A stretch of 64,000 bases of DNA from Roseomonas gilardii. Lineage in GTDB: Bacteria > Pseudomonadota > Alphaproteobacteria > Acetobacterales > Acetobacteraceae. The translations under genes and the position numbers were made by a program. The notes under the pieces were generated by a model, which had not been told where the DNA came from, made no database searches, and saw only the letters and a program-made list of their open reading frames with translations. Each line of letters begins with the position of its first letter. Within the stretch, counting starts at the first letter, position 1. The stretch spans positions 3,169,501 through 3,233,500 of the forward strand of contig NZ_CP015583.1 in NCBI RefSeq assembly GCF_001941945.1. The letters run 5' to 3'. This document shows, in pieces, positions 51,262 to 59,551 of the stretch.

Positions 51262-52044
51262 ATGATCATGGCCAGCACAGCCCTCGCCGAGCGCCCCGCC
51301 ACGAGAACCGGCGCTTTGCTCTATCTCGACGGCGTCAATGTCAGCTTCGACGGCTTCCACGCGCTGCGCGACCTCTCGCTGGTGCTGGAACCGGGCGAGA
51401 TGCGCGCGGTGATCGGCCCGAACGGCGCGGGCAAGACGACAATGATGGACGTCATCACCGGCAAGACGCGCCCGGATACGGGCGACGTCCTGTTCAACGG
51501 CACAACCGACCTGACGCGGCTGGACGAACCCGCCATCGCCCGGCTGGGCATCGGGCGGAAGTTCCAGAAGCCCACGGTCTTCGAGCCGCATACGGTGCGC
51601 GACAACCTGCTGCTCTCGCTGGCCGGGCCGCGCGGCCCGCGCTTCGCCCTGTTCGCGCGCGAAACGGCGGAGGAGCGGCGGCGGATCGAGGAGATCCTCA
51701 CCACCATCCGCCTGACCGACCATGCCGACCGCATCTCGGGCAATCTCAGCCACGGGCAGAAGCAGTGGCTGGAGATCGGCATGCTGTTGGCGCAGGAGCC
51801 GCAGCTCCTCCTCGTGGACGAGCCCGTGGCGGGCATGACGGATGCCGAGACGGCGCAGACGGCGGAGCTGCTGCGCGAGATCAACCGCACCCGCTCCGTC
51901 GTGGTGGTGGAGCACGACATGGATTTCGTCCGCGCCCTGGGCGTGAAGGTCACGGTGCTGCACGAGGGCCATGTGCTCTCGGACGGCTCCATCGACCATG
52001 TCAGCAGCGACCCGCGCGTGATCGAGGTGTATCTTGGCCGCTGA
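51262..52044 (+). CDS. urtD: Urea ABC transporter ATP-binding protein UrtD
   Basis: A 260-residue LivG-type ATPase. Walker A is IGPNGAGKTTMMDVITG, the signature is GNLSHGQKQWLEIGMLLA, and Walker B with the switch is LLLVDEPVAGMTD, then VVEHDMDFV. The insertion LGIGRKFQKPTVFEPHTVRDNLLLSL is typical of UrtD. Two ATGs (51262 and 51268) are possible, with only a weak ribosome site, so translation may be poorer than for its neighbours. The last 11 bases overlap urtE. Confidence 0.95.
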   Translation: MIMASTALAERPATRTGALLYLDGVNVSFDGFHALRDLSLVLEPGEMRAVIGPNGAGKTTMMDVITGKTRPDTGDVLFNGTTDLTRLDEPAIARLGIGRKFQKPTVFEPHTVRDNLLLSLAGPRGPRFALFARETAEERRRIEEILTTIRLTDHADRISGNLSHGQKQWLEIGMLLAQEPQLLLVDEPVAGMTDAETAQTAELLREINRTRSVVVVEHDMDFVRALGVKVTVLHEGHVLSDGSIDHVSSDPRVIEVYLGR

Positions 52045-52738
52045 GCTTCGCGTCGAGGATGTCTCGCTGCATTACGGCGCGGCGGTGGCGCTGCGCGGCG
52101 TCTCGCTGGAGGCGAGGCGCGGCGAGGTCACCTGCCTGCTCGGCCGCAACGGCGTGGGCAAGACCTCGCTGCTGCGCGCCGTCACCGGGGCGCATCCGGT
52201 CTCGCGCGGCAAGATCCTCTGGGAAGGGCAGGACATCACCCGCCTGCCGCCCTATGAGCGCGCGCGGCGCGGCATCGCCTGGGTGCCGCAGGGGCGCGAC
52301 ATCTTCCCGCTGCTGACGGTACGGGAAAACCTGGAGACCGGCTTCGCCGCCGCGCCGCGCGGGCAGAAGACGATCCCCGAGGATGTCTTCGCCATGTTCC
52401 CCGTGCTGAAGACCATGCTGCACCGTCGCGGCGGCGACCTGTCCGGCGGGCAGCAGCAACAGCTCGCCATCGGCCGCGCCCTGGTGATGCGGCCGCGCCT
52501 GCTGGTGCTGGACGAGCCGACCGAGGGCATCCAGCCTTCCATCATCAAGGATATCGGCCGCGCCATCGCCCTGCTGCGCCAGCGCGGCGACATGGCGATC
52601 CTGCTGGTGGAGCAGTATTTCGACTTCGCCCACGAGCTCGGCCAGCATCTCGCGGTGATGGACCGCGGCAGCATCGTCCTGGCCGGGGCACGCGACGCGC
52701 TGGACCGCGACGAGGTGCTGCGGCGCGTCTCGGTCTGA
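52034..52738 (+). CDS. urtE: Urea ABC transporter ATP-binding protein UrtE
   Basis: A 234-residue LivF-type ATPase. Walker A is LGRNGVGKTSLLRAVTG, the signature is DLSGGQQQQLAIGRALV, and Walker B is LLVLDEPTEGIQPSIIKDI. PPYERARRGIAWVPQGRDIFP is typical of UrtE. It starts with TTG at 52034, preceded by GAGGTG and overlapping urtD by 11 bases. It is the last gene of the operon; a 13-bp hairpin follows. No urease gene follows, so urea hydrolysis must be encoded elsewhere or the transporter serves another amide. Confidence 0.95.
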   Translation: MAAELRVEDVSLHYGAAVALRGVSLEARRGEVTCLLGRNGVGKTSLLRAVTGAHPVSRGKILWEGQDITRLPPYERARRGIAWVPQGRDIFPLLTVRENLETGFAAAPRGQKTIPEDVFAMFPVLKTMLHRRGGDLSGGQQQQLAIGRALVMRPRLLVLDEPTEGIQPSIIKDIGRAIALLRQRGDMAILLVEQYFDFAHELGQHLAVMDRGSIVLAGARDALDRDEVLRRVSV

Positions 52739-52770
52739 CGGCTCCCGGCGGCGCGCCCGTTCGGGCAGCG

Positions 52771-52799
52771 CGGGGGAGAGGGCGCCGCCCTCTCCCCCG
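52771..52799. terminator. Palindromic hairpin after urtE
   Basis: A perfect 13-bp stem (CGGGGGAGAGGGC and its complement) with a 3-base loop lies between the convergent ends of urtE and the FAH-family gene. It shares the GGAGAGGGC..GCCCTCTCC core with the repeat inside the urt operon. It probably terminates both transcripts. Confidence 0.7.
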
Positions 52800-52811
52800 G
52801 AGGCCTGCCCC

Positions 52812-53657
52812 CTATTCCGCCACCACCACCTGCTGCACCTGCTCGCCGAGGCCCTCGATGCCGAGGCGCATGCTCTGCCCCGCCCGCAGGAAGACCGGCG
52901 GCTTGCGGCCCATGCCGACGCCCGGCGGCGTGCCGGTGGTGATGATGTCGCCCGGATGCAGCGTGATGAACTGCGAGGCGTAGGAGACGATCTTGCGCAC
53001 GTCGAAGATCATGGTGCGCGTGGAACCGTCCTGCATCCGCTGCCCGTCAACCTCCAGCCAGAGGGCGAGGTTCTGCGGATCGGCGATCTCGTCCTTCGTC
53101 ACCAGCCAGGGACCGACCGGGCCGAAGGTGTCGGCGCCCTTGCCCTTGTCCCAGGTGCCGCCGCGCTCGATCTGCCACTCGCGCTCGCTGACATCGTTGC
53201 AGATGGTATAGCCGGCCACATGGTCCAGCGCCGCATCCAGCGCAACGTTCTTCGCGCGGCTGCCGATGACGATGGCCAGCTCGACCTCCCAGTCCGTCTT
53301 CACGCTGCCACGCGGGATCACCACCTCGTCGTTCGGCCCTTGCAGGGAGCCGAGCGACTTCAGGAACATGATCGGCTCCTTGGGGATCGGCGCCCCGGTC
53401 TCCGCCGCGTGGTCGGCATAGTTCAGGCCGATCGCCAGGAAGTTCCGCGTCCCGGCCACCGGCGGGCCCAGGCGCGGGCTGCCCGGCACGGCGGGGAGGC
53501 TGGCGGCATCCAGCGCGGCAATCCGTGTCAGCCCCTCGGCCGAAAGGGCTTCCCCGGCGAGGTCGGGCACCACGCCCGAAAGGTCGCGCAGCGTGCCGGT
53601 GCCGTCGAGCAGCCCGGGCTTCTCGGCCCCGGCCGGGCCATAGCGGAGCAGCTTCAT
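52812..53657 (-). CDS. Fumarylacetoacetate hydrolase-family protein
   Basis: A 281-residue metal-dependent C-C hydrolase or lyase of the FAH family. The metal-site blocks are visible: NFLAIGLNYADHAAETG, KTDWEVELAIVIG, and GYTICNDVSEREWQ, with the C-terminal FITLHPGDIITTGTPPGVGMG. Family members cleave acylpyruvates or 2,4-diketo sugar acids, and some are annotated as ureidoglycolate lyase. Next to a urea transporter the latter is tempting, but sequence alone does not separate them. I chose ATG at 53657. It is convergent with urtE. Confidence 0.88.
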   Translation of the reverse strand: MKLLRYGPAGAEKPGLLDGTGTLRDLSGVVPDLAGEALSAEGLTRIAALDAASLPAVPGSPRLGPPVAGTRNFLAIGLNYADHAAETGAPIPKEPIMFLKSLGSLQGPNDEVVIPRGSVKTDWEVELAIVIGSRAKNVALDAALDHVAGYTICNDVSEREWQIERGGTWDKGKGADTFGPVGPWLVTKDEIADPQNLALWLEVDGQRMQDGSTRTMIFDVRKIVSYASQFITLHPGDIITTGTPPGVGMGRKPPVFLRAGQSMRLGIEGLGEQVQQVVVAE

Positions 53658-53807
53658 TGCCTGTATCCCCCTGTTCGTGCCGCGCAACTTCCCCTGCCGG
53701 CCCGGCGAGGGCAAGACATCCCGGCCGGAACTCCTGCACCCGTGCCATTGTCCGGCCCGCACCGGAGGGGTTATGTTGCGCGGCGAAAACAAAGACGGAG
53801 CGGGTTT

Positions 53808-54314
53808 TTGCGGTTCGGCTGGGCAGCTTCCCGGTGGCCTGCGGCGGAACGCTGGCTGCGTCCGGGCCTCGCCCTCTTCTTCGTGGCGGCCGGCGGCGCG
53901 AAGCTTCTGGAGGCACAGGGCGACAGCGAACTGTTCCGCCAGCTTGGCTACACACCCTGGTTCATGCGGCTGACCGGGGCTGTACAACTCCTGTCAGGGC
54001 TGGGCCTGCTCCTTCCGGCCAGCACCGCAGCCGCCGCCTTCATCCTGGCGGCGGGCATGGCGGGCGCGGCGGGCAGCCTGCTGTCCAGCGGCAATCCGTG
54101 GATGCTGCCGGCACCCCTGAGCCTGTTCCTGCTGCTTCTGGCCGTCGCCTGGCACCACGCGCCCTCCTGGCTGCGGTGGCATTTCACTCACCCCTCCGGC
54201 CCGCAAGAACAGGGCCGCTCCGCGGCGGGAGGCGGGTTCCCGCCCGCCGCGCCGGGGCCCTCCGGCGAGCTCGCCCGTCCAGGCCCATCCGCCGTCCCTC
54301 CGGCGGATCAGTAG
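53808..54314 (+). CDS. DoxX-family membrane protein
   Basis: A 168-residue protein with four hydrophobic segments in the DoxX layout: LRPGLALFFVAAGGAKLLE, the FRQLGYTPWFMRLTGAVQLL block, TAAAAFILAAGMAGAAGSLL and PLSLFLLLLAVAWHH. DoxX-like proteins are small inner-membrane proteins linked to thiosulfate or redox functions or of unknown role. The best start is TTG at 53808, nine bases after GGAG. The C-terminal 35 residues are a low-complexity Pro/Gly tail. Its last 7 bases overlap the end of the convergent VOC gene. Confidence 0.75.
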   Translation: MRFGWAASRWPAAERWLRPGLALFFVAAGGAKLLEAQGDSELFRQLGYTPWFMRLTGAVQLLSGLGLLLPASTAAAAFILAAGMAGAAGSLLSSGNPWMLPAPLSLFLLLLAVAWHHAPSWLRWHFTHPSGPQEQGRSAAGGGFPPAAPGPSGELARPGPSAVPPADQ

Positions 54315-54739
54315 TTCTTCCAGAGTCCGGGCGTGGCCGGCTCCACCAGATTCCCGTCCGGGTCGCGGAAGTAGACGCTCTGCCCGCCCTTCGGCCAGGA
54401 CACGCCACCTTCCGTGGCGATGCCGTGCCGGGCCAGCCGCGCCACCCAGGCATCCAGGTCCGCCGGCGCGATGGAGAAGGCGAAATGGATCCGGCCCATG
54501 GCATCATGCGGCGGGATCATGCCGCCCGGCAGAATGGCCGGCTCCGTGGCGGCGCCGCGCCGGAACAGCAGCAACACGCTGCCGGGCCCGGCCGGATAGG
54601 CGACCAGCCGCTCGTCGAGGTACATCGGCTCCAGCCCGAGCACCGTCTCGTAGAAATGCCGGGCCCGGCCCAGGTCCTCGACATAGAGGCCCGTTTCCAG
54701 AACGCCGCCGAGCGGCGGCACCTCGTCCCGCTCCGTCAT
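54308..54739 (-). CDS. VOC-family (glyoxalase/dioxygenase-like) protein
   Basis: A 143-residue protein with the paired beta-alpha-beta-beta-beta modules of the vicinal-oxygen-chelate fold. It opens LETGLYVEDLGRARHFYETVLGLEP and ends VYFRDPDGNLVEPATPG, with a His in GRIHFAFSI and a Glu near the C-terminus as likely metal ligands. Substrates vary widely across the family (glyoxalase, fosfomycin resistance, dioxygenase). No function can be chosen here. ATG 54739 is the start; the open frame continues upstream without a good signal. Confidence 0.88.
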   Translation of the reverse strand: MTERDEVPPLGGVLETGLYVEDLGRARHFYETVLGLEPMYLDERLVAYPAGPGSVLLLFRRGAATEPAILPGGMIPPHDAMGRIHFAFSIAPADLDAWVARLARHGIATEGGVSWPKGGQSVYFRDPDGNLVEPATPGLWKNY

Positions 54740-54809
54740 CGACTTCCCTTCCCCGCCATCGGGCCATGGCCGCCCGCCGGGAGGAACGGCTCCTCCCGTC
54801 AGCGGCGTC

Positions 54810-55148
54810 TCAGGCCGCCATGCGGCCGCATTCCTCCGCGCAGTTGCGGCAGGTCTCGGCGCAATGGCGCATATGCTCGTCCGCCTCGGGATGATGGCCA
54901 CAGGATTCGGCGCATTCCCGGCAGATCTCCGCGCATTCGCGGCAGAGATGCGCCATGTGGCGAGAACCGCGGATCATGAAATCCGCCGCCGTGAGGCAGA
55001 TCTGCGCGCAGTCCATCATGATCCGCACATGGTCCAGCGCGGCATGACTGCCGCCCTTGCCCAGGCAATGGGTGATGCAGCTGAGGCAGGTCCGGTGGCA
55101 GTCGAGGCAGGCCTGGATGCAGGCTTCGAGCTTGGGGTCGGTCTTCAT
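54810..55148 (-). CDS. Cys-rich four-helix copper-storage protein (Csp-like)
   Basis: A 112-residue protein with 17 cysteines, most spaced as CxxxC or CxxCxxxC along predicted helices (EACIQACLDCHRTCLSC, then HLCRECAEICRECAESC). This is the pattern of the Csp3/DUF326 four-helix bundle, whose core binds many Cu(I) ions. It has no signal peptide, so it is a cytosolic Csp3-type rather than the exported Csp1. His residues near the ends fit copper entry. No copper ATPase or CueR gene is adjacent. The start is ATG at 55148. Confidence 0.9.
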   Translation of the reverse strand: MKTDPKLEACIQACLDCHRTCLSCITHCLGKGGSHAALDHVRIMMDCAQICLTAADFMIRGSRHMAHLCRECAEICRECAESCGHHPEADEHMRHCAETCRNCAEECGRMAA

Positions 55149-55249
55149 CGCACATTCCCGTCGTTACCGCCGGTAAGCGCCCTTCCCCCGGGGGAAAGTT
55201 TCCGCTGCCTTCCCCCCGGCACGGGCCGGACCGGCGGCGGACCCCCGCC

Positions 55250-56425
55250 TCAGTCCGCCCGCCGCACCGCGCGGCTGCGCCAGGCGATCGCCAGGCAGGT
55301 CAGCACCAGCAGGCACAGCGCCAGCCGCAGCCCGGAAAGCTGCGCCAGGAAGCCCAGCAGCGGCGGCCCGCCAAGCAGCCCGCCATAGCCCATGGTCGCC
55401 ACCATCGCGACGCCCATGCCCGGCGACACGCCCGGGATGCGCCCGGCCGCGCTGAACAGCACCGGAAAGACGTTGGACAGGCCCAGCCCGACCAGCACCA
55501 GCCCGGCGATGGCGACCTCCGGGCGCGGCACCGCCAGCATCAGCACGAAGCCCGCCGCCGAGAGCAGCGCCCCCAGCCGCAGCACCGACGCGCCGCCCAG
55601 GCGCCGCACCACCGCGTCGCCGCCCAGCCGCCCCGCCGTCATGGCCAGGGAGAAGCCGGCGAATCCCAGCGCCGCCACGCCGGCCGGGGCCGCCGCCTCC
55701 ACCGCCAGGTACAGCGCCGACCAGTCCCCCACCGCCCCCTCCGTCACCAGGGCGAGCAGCGCGATCAGCCCGAGGCCGAAGGTGGCCCGGTTCGGCAGGG
55801 CGAGTCCGTGCCCGCCTTCCTCCGAAGCCACCGGGGCATGGCCTTGCCGCACCCGCAGCCAGGGCATCGCCAGCAGCACGCAGGCCGCCACCAGCGCCCC
55901 GGACACGGCGAGGTTCAGCGGTGCCGCATGGCCGGACGCGAGCAGCAGCCCCGCTATCCCCGCCCCGGCCAGCCCGCCCAGGCTGAAGGCCGCGTGGAAG
56001 GAGGACATGATGGCCGCGCCCCAGCCGCTCTCCACCACCGTGGCATGGGTGTTCATGGAGACGTCCATCACCCCGTTGCCCGCCCCCAGCAGCACCAGGC
56101 CGAGCACCAGCGTGGCGAGCCCGCCCGCCTGCGGCACCAGCGCCAGCACCAGGGCGAAGAGAAGGCCGGAGGCCACGGTCAGCCGGTCGCTGCCCCAGCG
56201 CGCCGAGACCTGGCCGGTCAGCGGCATGGCCAGGATGGCGCCGATGGCCATGCCCAGCAGCGCGAGGCCCAGCGCCGCGTCGGACAGGCCGAGGCCCAGC
56301 TTGATCGAGGGGATGTTGCCCGCCCAGGCGCCATAGCCGAAGCCGTTGGCAAAGAAGACCAGGGTGGTGGCGAGGCGGGGGCGCGCATCGCGCGTCCGGG
56401 CCGCGGCGAAAGGGGCCTCGGGCAT
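55250..56425 (-). CDS. MFS transporter (YbjJ-like)
   Basis: A 391-residue permease with about twelve hydrophobic segments. The opening LATTLVFFANGFGYGAWAGN, then IPSIKLGLGLSDAALGLALLG, and the GNGVMDVSMNTHATVVE block resemble the YbjJ/fucose-permease-like MFS group, whose cargo is unknown. The GQVSARWGSDRLTVASG loop is the MFS motif between helices 2 and 3. It starts at ATG 56425, 58 bases after the end of mlaF on the same strand. Co-transcription with the Mla genes is possible but not functionally obvious. Confidence 0.87.
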   Translation of the reverse strand: MPEAPFAAARTRDARPRLATTLVFFANGFGYGAWAGNIPSIKLGLGLSDAALGLALLGMAIGAILAMPLTGQVSARWGSDRLTVASGLLFALVLALVPQAGGLATLVLGLVLLGAGNGVMDVSMNTHATVVESGWGAAIMSSFHAAFSLGGLAGAGIAGLLLASGHAAPLNLAVSGALVAACVLLAMPWLRVRQGHAPVASEEGGHGLALPNRATFGLGLIALLALVTEGAVGDWSALYLAVEAAAPAGVAALGFAGFSLAMTAGRLGGDAVVRRLGGASVLRLGALLSAAGFVLMLAVPRPEVAIAGLVLVGLGLSNVFPVLFSAAGRIPGVSPGMGVAMVATMGYGGLLGGPPLLGFLAQLSGLRLALCLLVLTCLAIAWRSRAVRRAD

Positions 56426-56483
56426 CAGGGCTTCTCCCGGCCGCGCCGTCGCGAGGGGGGCGGAGGCACCGCCCGTCCTCTCG

Positions 56484-57260
56484 CTACCGGCGCAGCTCCA
56501 TCTTGATCGGACCCTCGCGCTCGCCCCGGGCGAACTGGTCCACCATCGCGTTGCCGGTCTCGCCCAACGTCGCCGCCGGACCGGTCCAGACCATCCGGCC
56601 GTGATAGATCATCGAGGCCTGGTCGCCGATCCGCCGGGCGCTGTGCATGTCATGGGTGATGGTGATGGCGGTGGCGCCGAGGCGCTTCACGCAATCCACG
56701 ATCAGCCCGTCGATCACCGCGCCCATGATCGGGTCGAGGCCGGTGGTCGGCTCGTCGAAGAACAGGATCGCCGGCTGCGAGGCGATGGTGCGGGCCAGCG
56801 CCACGCGCTTCTGCATGCCGCCCGAAAGCTCGGAGGGGGAAAGATCCCCCACGCTGCCGGCCAGCCCGACCTGGGCCAGCACCTCGGCCGCCTTGTCGCG
56901 CGCCTTCGTCCGGGTGATGCGCTTCTGCTGCAGCAGCTTGAAGCAGACATTCTCCCAGACCGGGATGCTGTCGAAGAGCGCACCGTTCTGGAACAGCATC
57001 CCCATGCCGTCCAGCACCGCCCGCCGCTCCGACCGGTCCATGGCCAGCAGGTCGCGTCCGTCCAGCTCGATGCTGCCGGCATCCGGCTGGATCAGTCCGA
57101 GGATGCACTTGATCGTGACCGACTTGCCGGAGCCCGAGCCGCCCAGGATCACCATGGACTCGCCCGGCATCACGTCCAGGTCCACGCCGTCCAGCACCTT
57201 CTTGGCGCCGAAGGCCTTGTGCAGCCCGCGCAGCCGCAGCTTGGGGGTGACACCGCTCAT
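56484..57260 (-). CDS. mlaF: Phospholipid ABC transporter ATP-binding protein MlaF
   Basis: A 258-residue ABC ATPase of the Mla lipid-trafficking system, which moves phospholipids between outer and inner membrane. Walker A is LGGSGSGKSVTIKCILG, the signature ELSGGMQKRVALARTI, and Walker B ILFFDEPTTGLDPIMG. LFQNGALFDSIPVWENVCF is distinctive for MlaF. It follows the permease gene mlaE and overlaps it by 4 bases (ATGA at 57257-57260). No mlaD, mlaC or mlaB follows; the next gene is an MFS transporter. Confidence 0.94.
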   Translation of the reverse strand: MSGVTPKLRLRGLHKAFGAKKVLDGVDLDVMPGESMVILGGSGSGKSVTIKCILGLIQPDAGSIELDGRDLLAMDRSERRAVLDGMGMLFQNGALFDSIPVWENVCFKLLQQKRITRTKARDKAAEVLAQVGLAGSVGDLSPSELSGGMQKRVALARTIASQPAILFFDEPTTGLDPIMGAVIDGLIVDCVKRLGATAITITHDMHSARRIGDQASMIYHGRMVWTGPAATLGETGNAMVDQFARGEREGPIKMELRR

Positions 57261-58042
57261 CGGGTGAAGAAGGCCTGGGTCAGGATGTAGTCCAGGAACA
57301 GGATCAGGATCGAGGAGGACACCACCGCCGAGGTCGTGGCCCCGCCCACCCCCTCCGCGCCGCCGCGTGAGGAATAGCCGCACCAGGTGCCCATCAGCGC
57401 CACCACGAAGCCGAAGACCGCCGCCTTGATCAGGCCGGAAGCCACGTCGAAGGCCTGCAGGGCGTTCAGCGTGTCGCGGATATAGGACTGGGACACGAAG
57501 CCGAGATTGTAGGTGGCCACGATCCAGCCGCCCATCACGCCCAGCGTGTCGGCCACCGCCACCAGCAGCGGCATGGCCAGCGTCGCGGCCAGCAGGCGCG
57601 GCGCCACGAGGTACTTCATCGGATCGGTGGACAGAGTGGTCAGCGCATCCACCTGGTCCGTCACGCGCATCGTGCCGATCTCGGCAGCGAAGGAGGCACC
57701 GATTCGCCCCGCCACCATCAGCCCGGCCAGCACTGGCCCCAGCTCGCGCGTCAGCGAGATCACGACCACCGAGGCCATGGCGCTCTGCGCGTTGAAGCGG
57801 GAGAAGCCCGTGTAGGACTGCAGGGCCAGCACCATGCCGGTGAAGACCGCCGTCAGCGCCACCACCGGCAGGGAGAAATAGGCCACCTCCACGAAGGCGC
57901 GGCCGAACTGCCGCAGGTGGTAGGGGGGCCGGAAGAGGTGCGACAGGCCCTCCAGCGCGAAGAGCGCGACCGCCCCCGTCGTCCGGCACAGCCCAAGCAC
58001 CATCGCGCCGAGCCGCGCCACCGCATCGAGAAGGAAATTCAA
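57257..58042 (-). CDS. mlaE: Phospholipid ABC transporter permease MlaE
   Basis: A 261-residue inner-membrane permease. The start LNFLLDAVARLGAMVLGL at TTG 58042 fits the usual MlaE N-terminus; the open frame continues upstream to 58183 but with no signal. Conserved parts are the FVEVAYFSLPVVALTAVFTGMVLALQ region, GPVLAGLMVAGRIGASFAAEIGTMRVTDQ and MGTWCGYSSRGGAEGVG. About five membrane segments are present. It pairs with mlaF. The lipid-shuttling MCE protein MlaD is not next to it, so the system must be completed elsewhere. Confidence 0.92.
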   Translation of the reverse strand: MNFLLDAVARLGAMVLGLCRTTGAVALFALEGLSHLFRPPYHLRQFGRAFVEVAYFSLPVVALTAVFTGMVLALQSYTGFSRFNAQSAMASVVVISLTRELGPVLAGLMVAGRIGASFAAEIGTMRVTDQVDALTTLSTDPMKYLVAPRLLAATLAMPLLVAVADTLGVMGGWIVATYNLGFVSQSYIRDTLNALQAFDVASGLIKAAVFGFVVALMGTWCGYSSRGGAEGVGGATTSAVVSSSILILFLDYILTQAFFTR

Positions 58043-58321
58043 GCCGACCGCCGATCCTGCAAACAAGCCGCCATCCGCGAGAGCGTTGTGGAAGCCCGTC
58101 CCAGGGGGCGGGCCGGTGGGGGCAAGGTCGTCCGGTGCCGCCCAGGGAGTCGTCCAGATAGCCGCCCCCTCGCCGCACCGCAATGGCGATCGGCTTCCGG
58201 TGGCGGACCCGGCGGATCACAAGGTCCTGGCTGCCTCCCCGGCGCGCGGCCCTTCGCAACACCGCCGGAACGGCACGCCTGCCCGCCCCGCGGCGGCGGC
58301 ATGGCCGGGGCGGCCCCGCGC

Positions 58322-59551
58322 TCAGGGCGGCGGGGCGGCGCAGGCCACCGGGCGGAACTCCACCCGCCGATCCAGCAGGTCGCTGGCATCGTCCGCGCCG
58401 CTGCCGATGATCGGCTCGCTGGCCCCGGCGCCCCGGCCGGCCAGCCGGCCGTCCAGGCCCGGCTGCAGGGCGATCAGGCGGTCCCGCACCCGCTCCGCCC
58501 GCTGCCGCGACAGGCGCAGATTGGCCTCGGCCGACCCGCTGGGGCTGGCATGGCCGATCACCTCCAGGCAGCCCGGCCCGACCACGGCCTGACGGGCGAT
58601 CTCGCGCAGCCACATCTCATAGGCGCCACTCACCGCCGGATCGCGCCAGAACTCCACCGAGCCCGGCCGGAAGACGAAGCGCACCGACAGCCGCCCGCTG
58701 GCCAGGCCCAGCTTGACCAGGCCCCGGAAGGCGGCCTCCGCCCCCAGCGGCTGCCGCAGCGCCCGGTTGGCCAGATAGAGGCCGTTATAGACCCGGGTCT
58801 GCTCGCCCCCCGGCAGGCGGCTCGCCTCCTCATAAGCCGCCAGCGCCGCCCGGTAGCGCCCGGCCTCATAGGCGCGGATGCCGTCGTTCACCAACGCGGC
58901 CACCCGGAGCTGGCGCAGGTATTCCAGGTCGATCGGGTCGCCGATGCGGCTGGCGACGGTGCGGGCATAGCCTTCCGCCCCTTGTTCCGGCACCCAGGCG
59001 GGGCTGTTGCGGAAGAAGGGCGTGGGGCGGAGGTTCACCCCGTCCGTCCAGGTCCAGACCTCGGCCTGCGACACGATGCGGCCACTGCGCAGGTCGCCGA
59101 TCACTGCCCGGATGCGGTAGCTGCCGGCCCTGCCGCCCTCCGCTTCCGGAACCGGCGCCAAGGTGCCGAGCAGCACCAGGGGCTCGCGAGCCAGGCCCGC
59201 CGCCCCGAAGGGCAGGAGCTCGATCTGCGGGTAGGAACGCCGGAGTTGCGCGGCGATCTGCGCCTCGATCGGGCGCGTGGCCTCCACCGGCATGCCGCTG
59301 CCCTGGTCGATCCAGGGGTCCACCACCATCGGATAGCGCCCACCCGCATCCGGCGTCCCGAGCTGGGCATTGGCCAACAGGGAGACGGTGAGGGCTGAAA
59401 CCGCCCGGCCGAAGGGCAGGGCGATCCGCGCCGGCCCGGCGGGTGGCGCGGCGGGGGGCGCAGTGGCGCAGCCCGACAGCCAGGGAAGCGCCATCACCAG
59501 CATCAGCGCCAGAAGGGCGGCGCGGCGCCCCTCAGCCCGGGCAGCGGTCAC
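58322..59551 (-). CDS. OmpA-like lipoprotein with TPR-like middle
   Basis: A 409-residue lipoprotein. The signal peptide ends in the lipobox LSGC (about residue 28, WLSGCATAPP). The middle (about 100-270) has a region naming an assembly of repeats, including AYEAGRYRAALAAYEEASRLPG, which looks like one TPR. The C-terminus (about 285-409) is an OmpA/MotB peptidoglycan-binding domain (LEVIGHASPSGSAEANLRLSRQRAERVRDRL, cited here in part). It probably ties the outer membrane to the cell wall. I chose GTG at 59551, seven bases after GGAG; it overlaps the upstream gene by 20 bases, so the two are coupled. Confidence 0.83.
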   Translation of the reverse strand: MTAARAEGRRAALLALMLVMALPWLSGCATAPPAAPPAGPARIALPFGRAVSALTVSLLANAQLGTPDAGGRYPMVVDPWIDQGSGMPVEATRPIEAQIAAQLRRSYPQIELLPFGAAGLAREPLVLLGTLAPVPEAEGGRAGSYRIRAVIGDLRSGRIVSQAEVWTWTDGVNLRPTPFFRNSPAWVPEQGAEGYARTVASRIGDPIDLEYLRQLRVAALVNDGIRAYEAGRYRAALAAYEEASRLPGGEQTRVYNGLYLANRALRQPLGAEAAFRGLVKLGLASGRLSVRFVFRPGSVEFWRDPAVSGAYEMWLREIARQAVVGPGCLEVIGHASPSGSAEANLRLSRQRAERVRDRLIALQPGLDGRLAGRGAGASEPIIGSGADDASDLLDRRVEFRPVACAAPPP

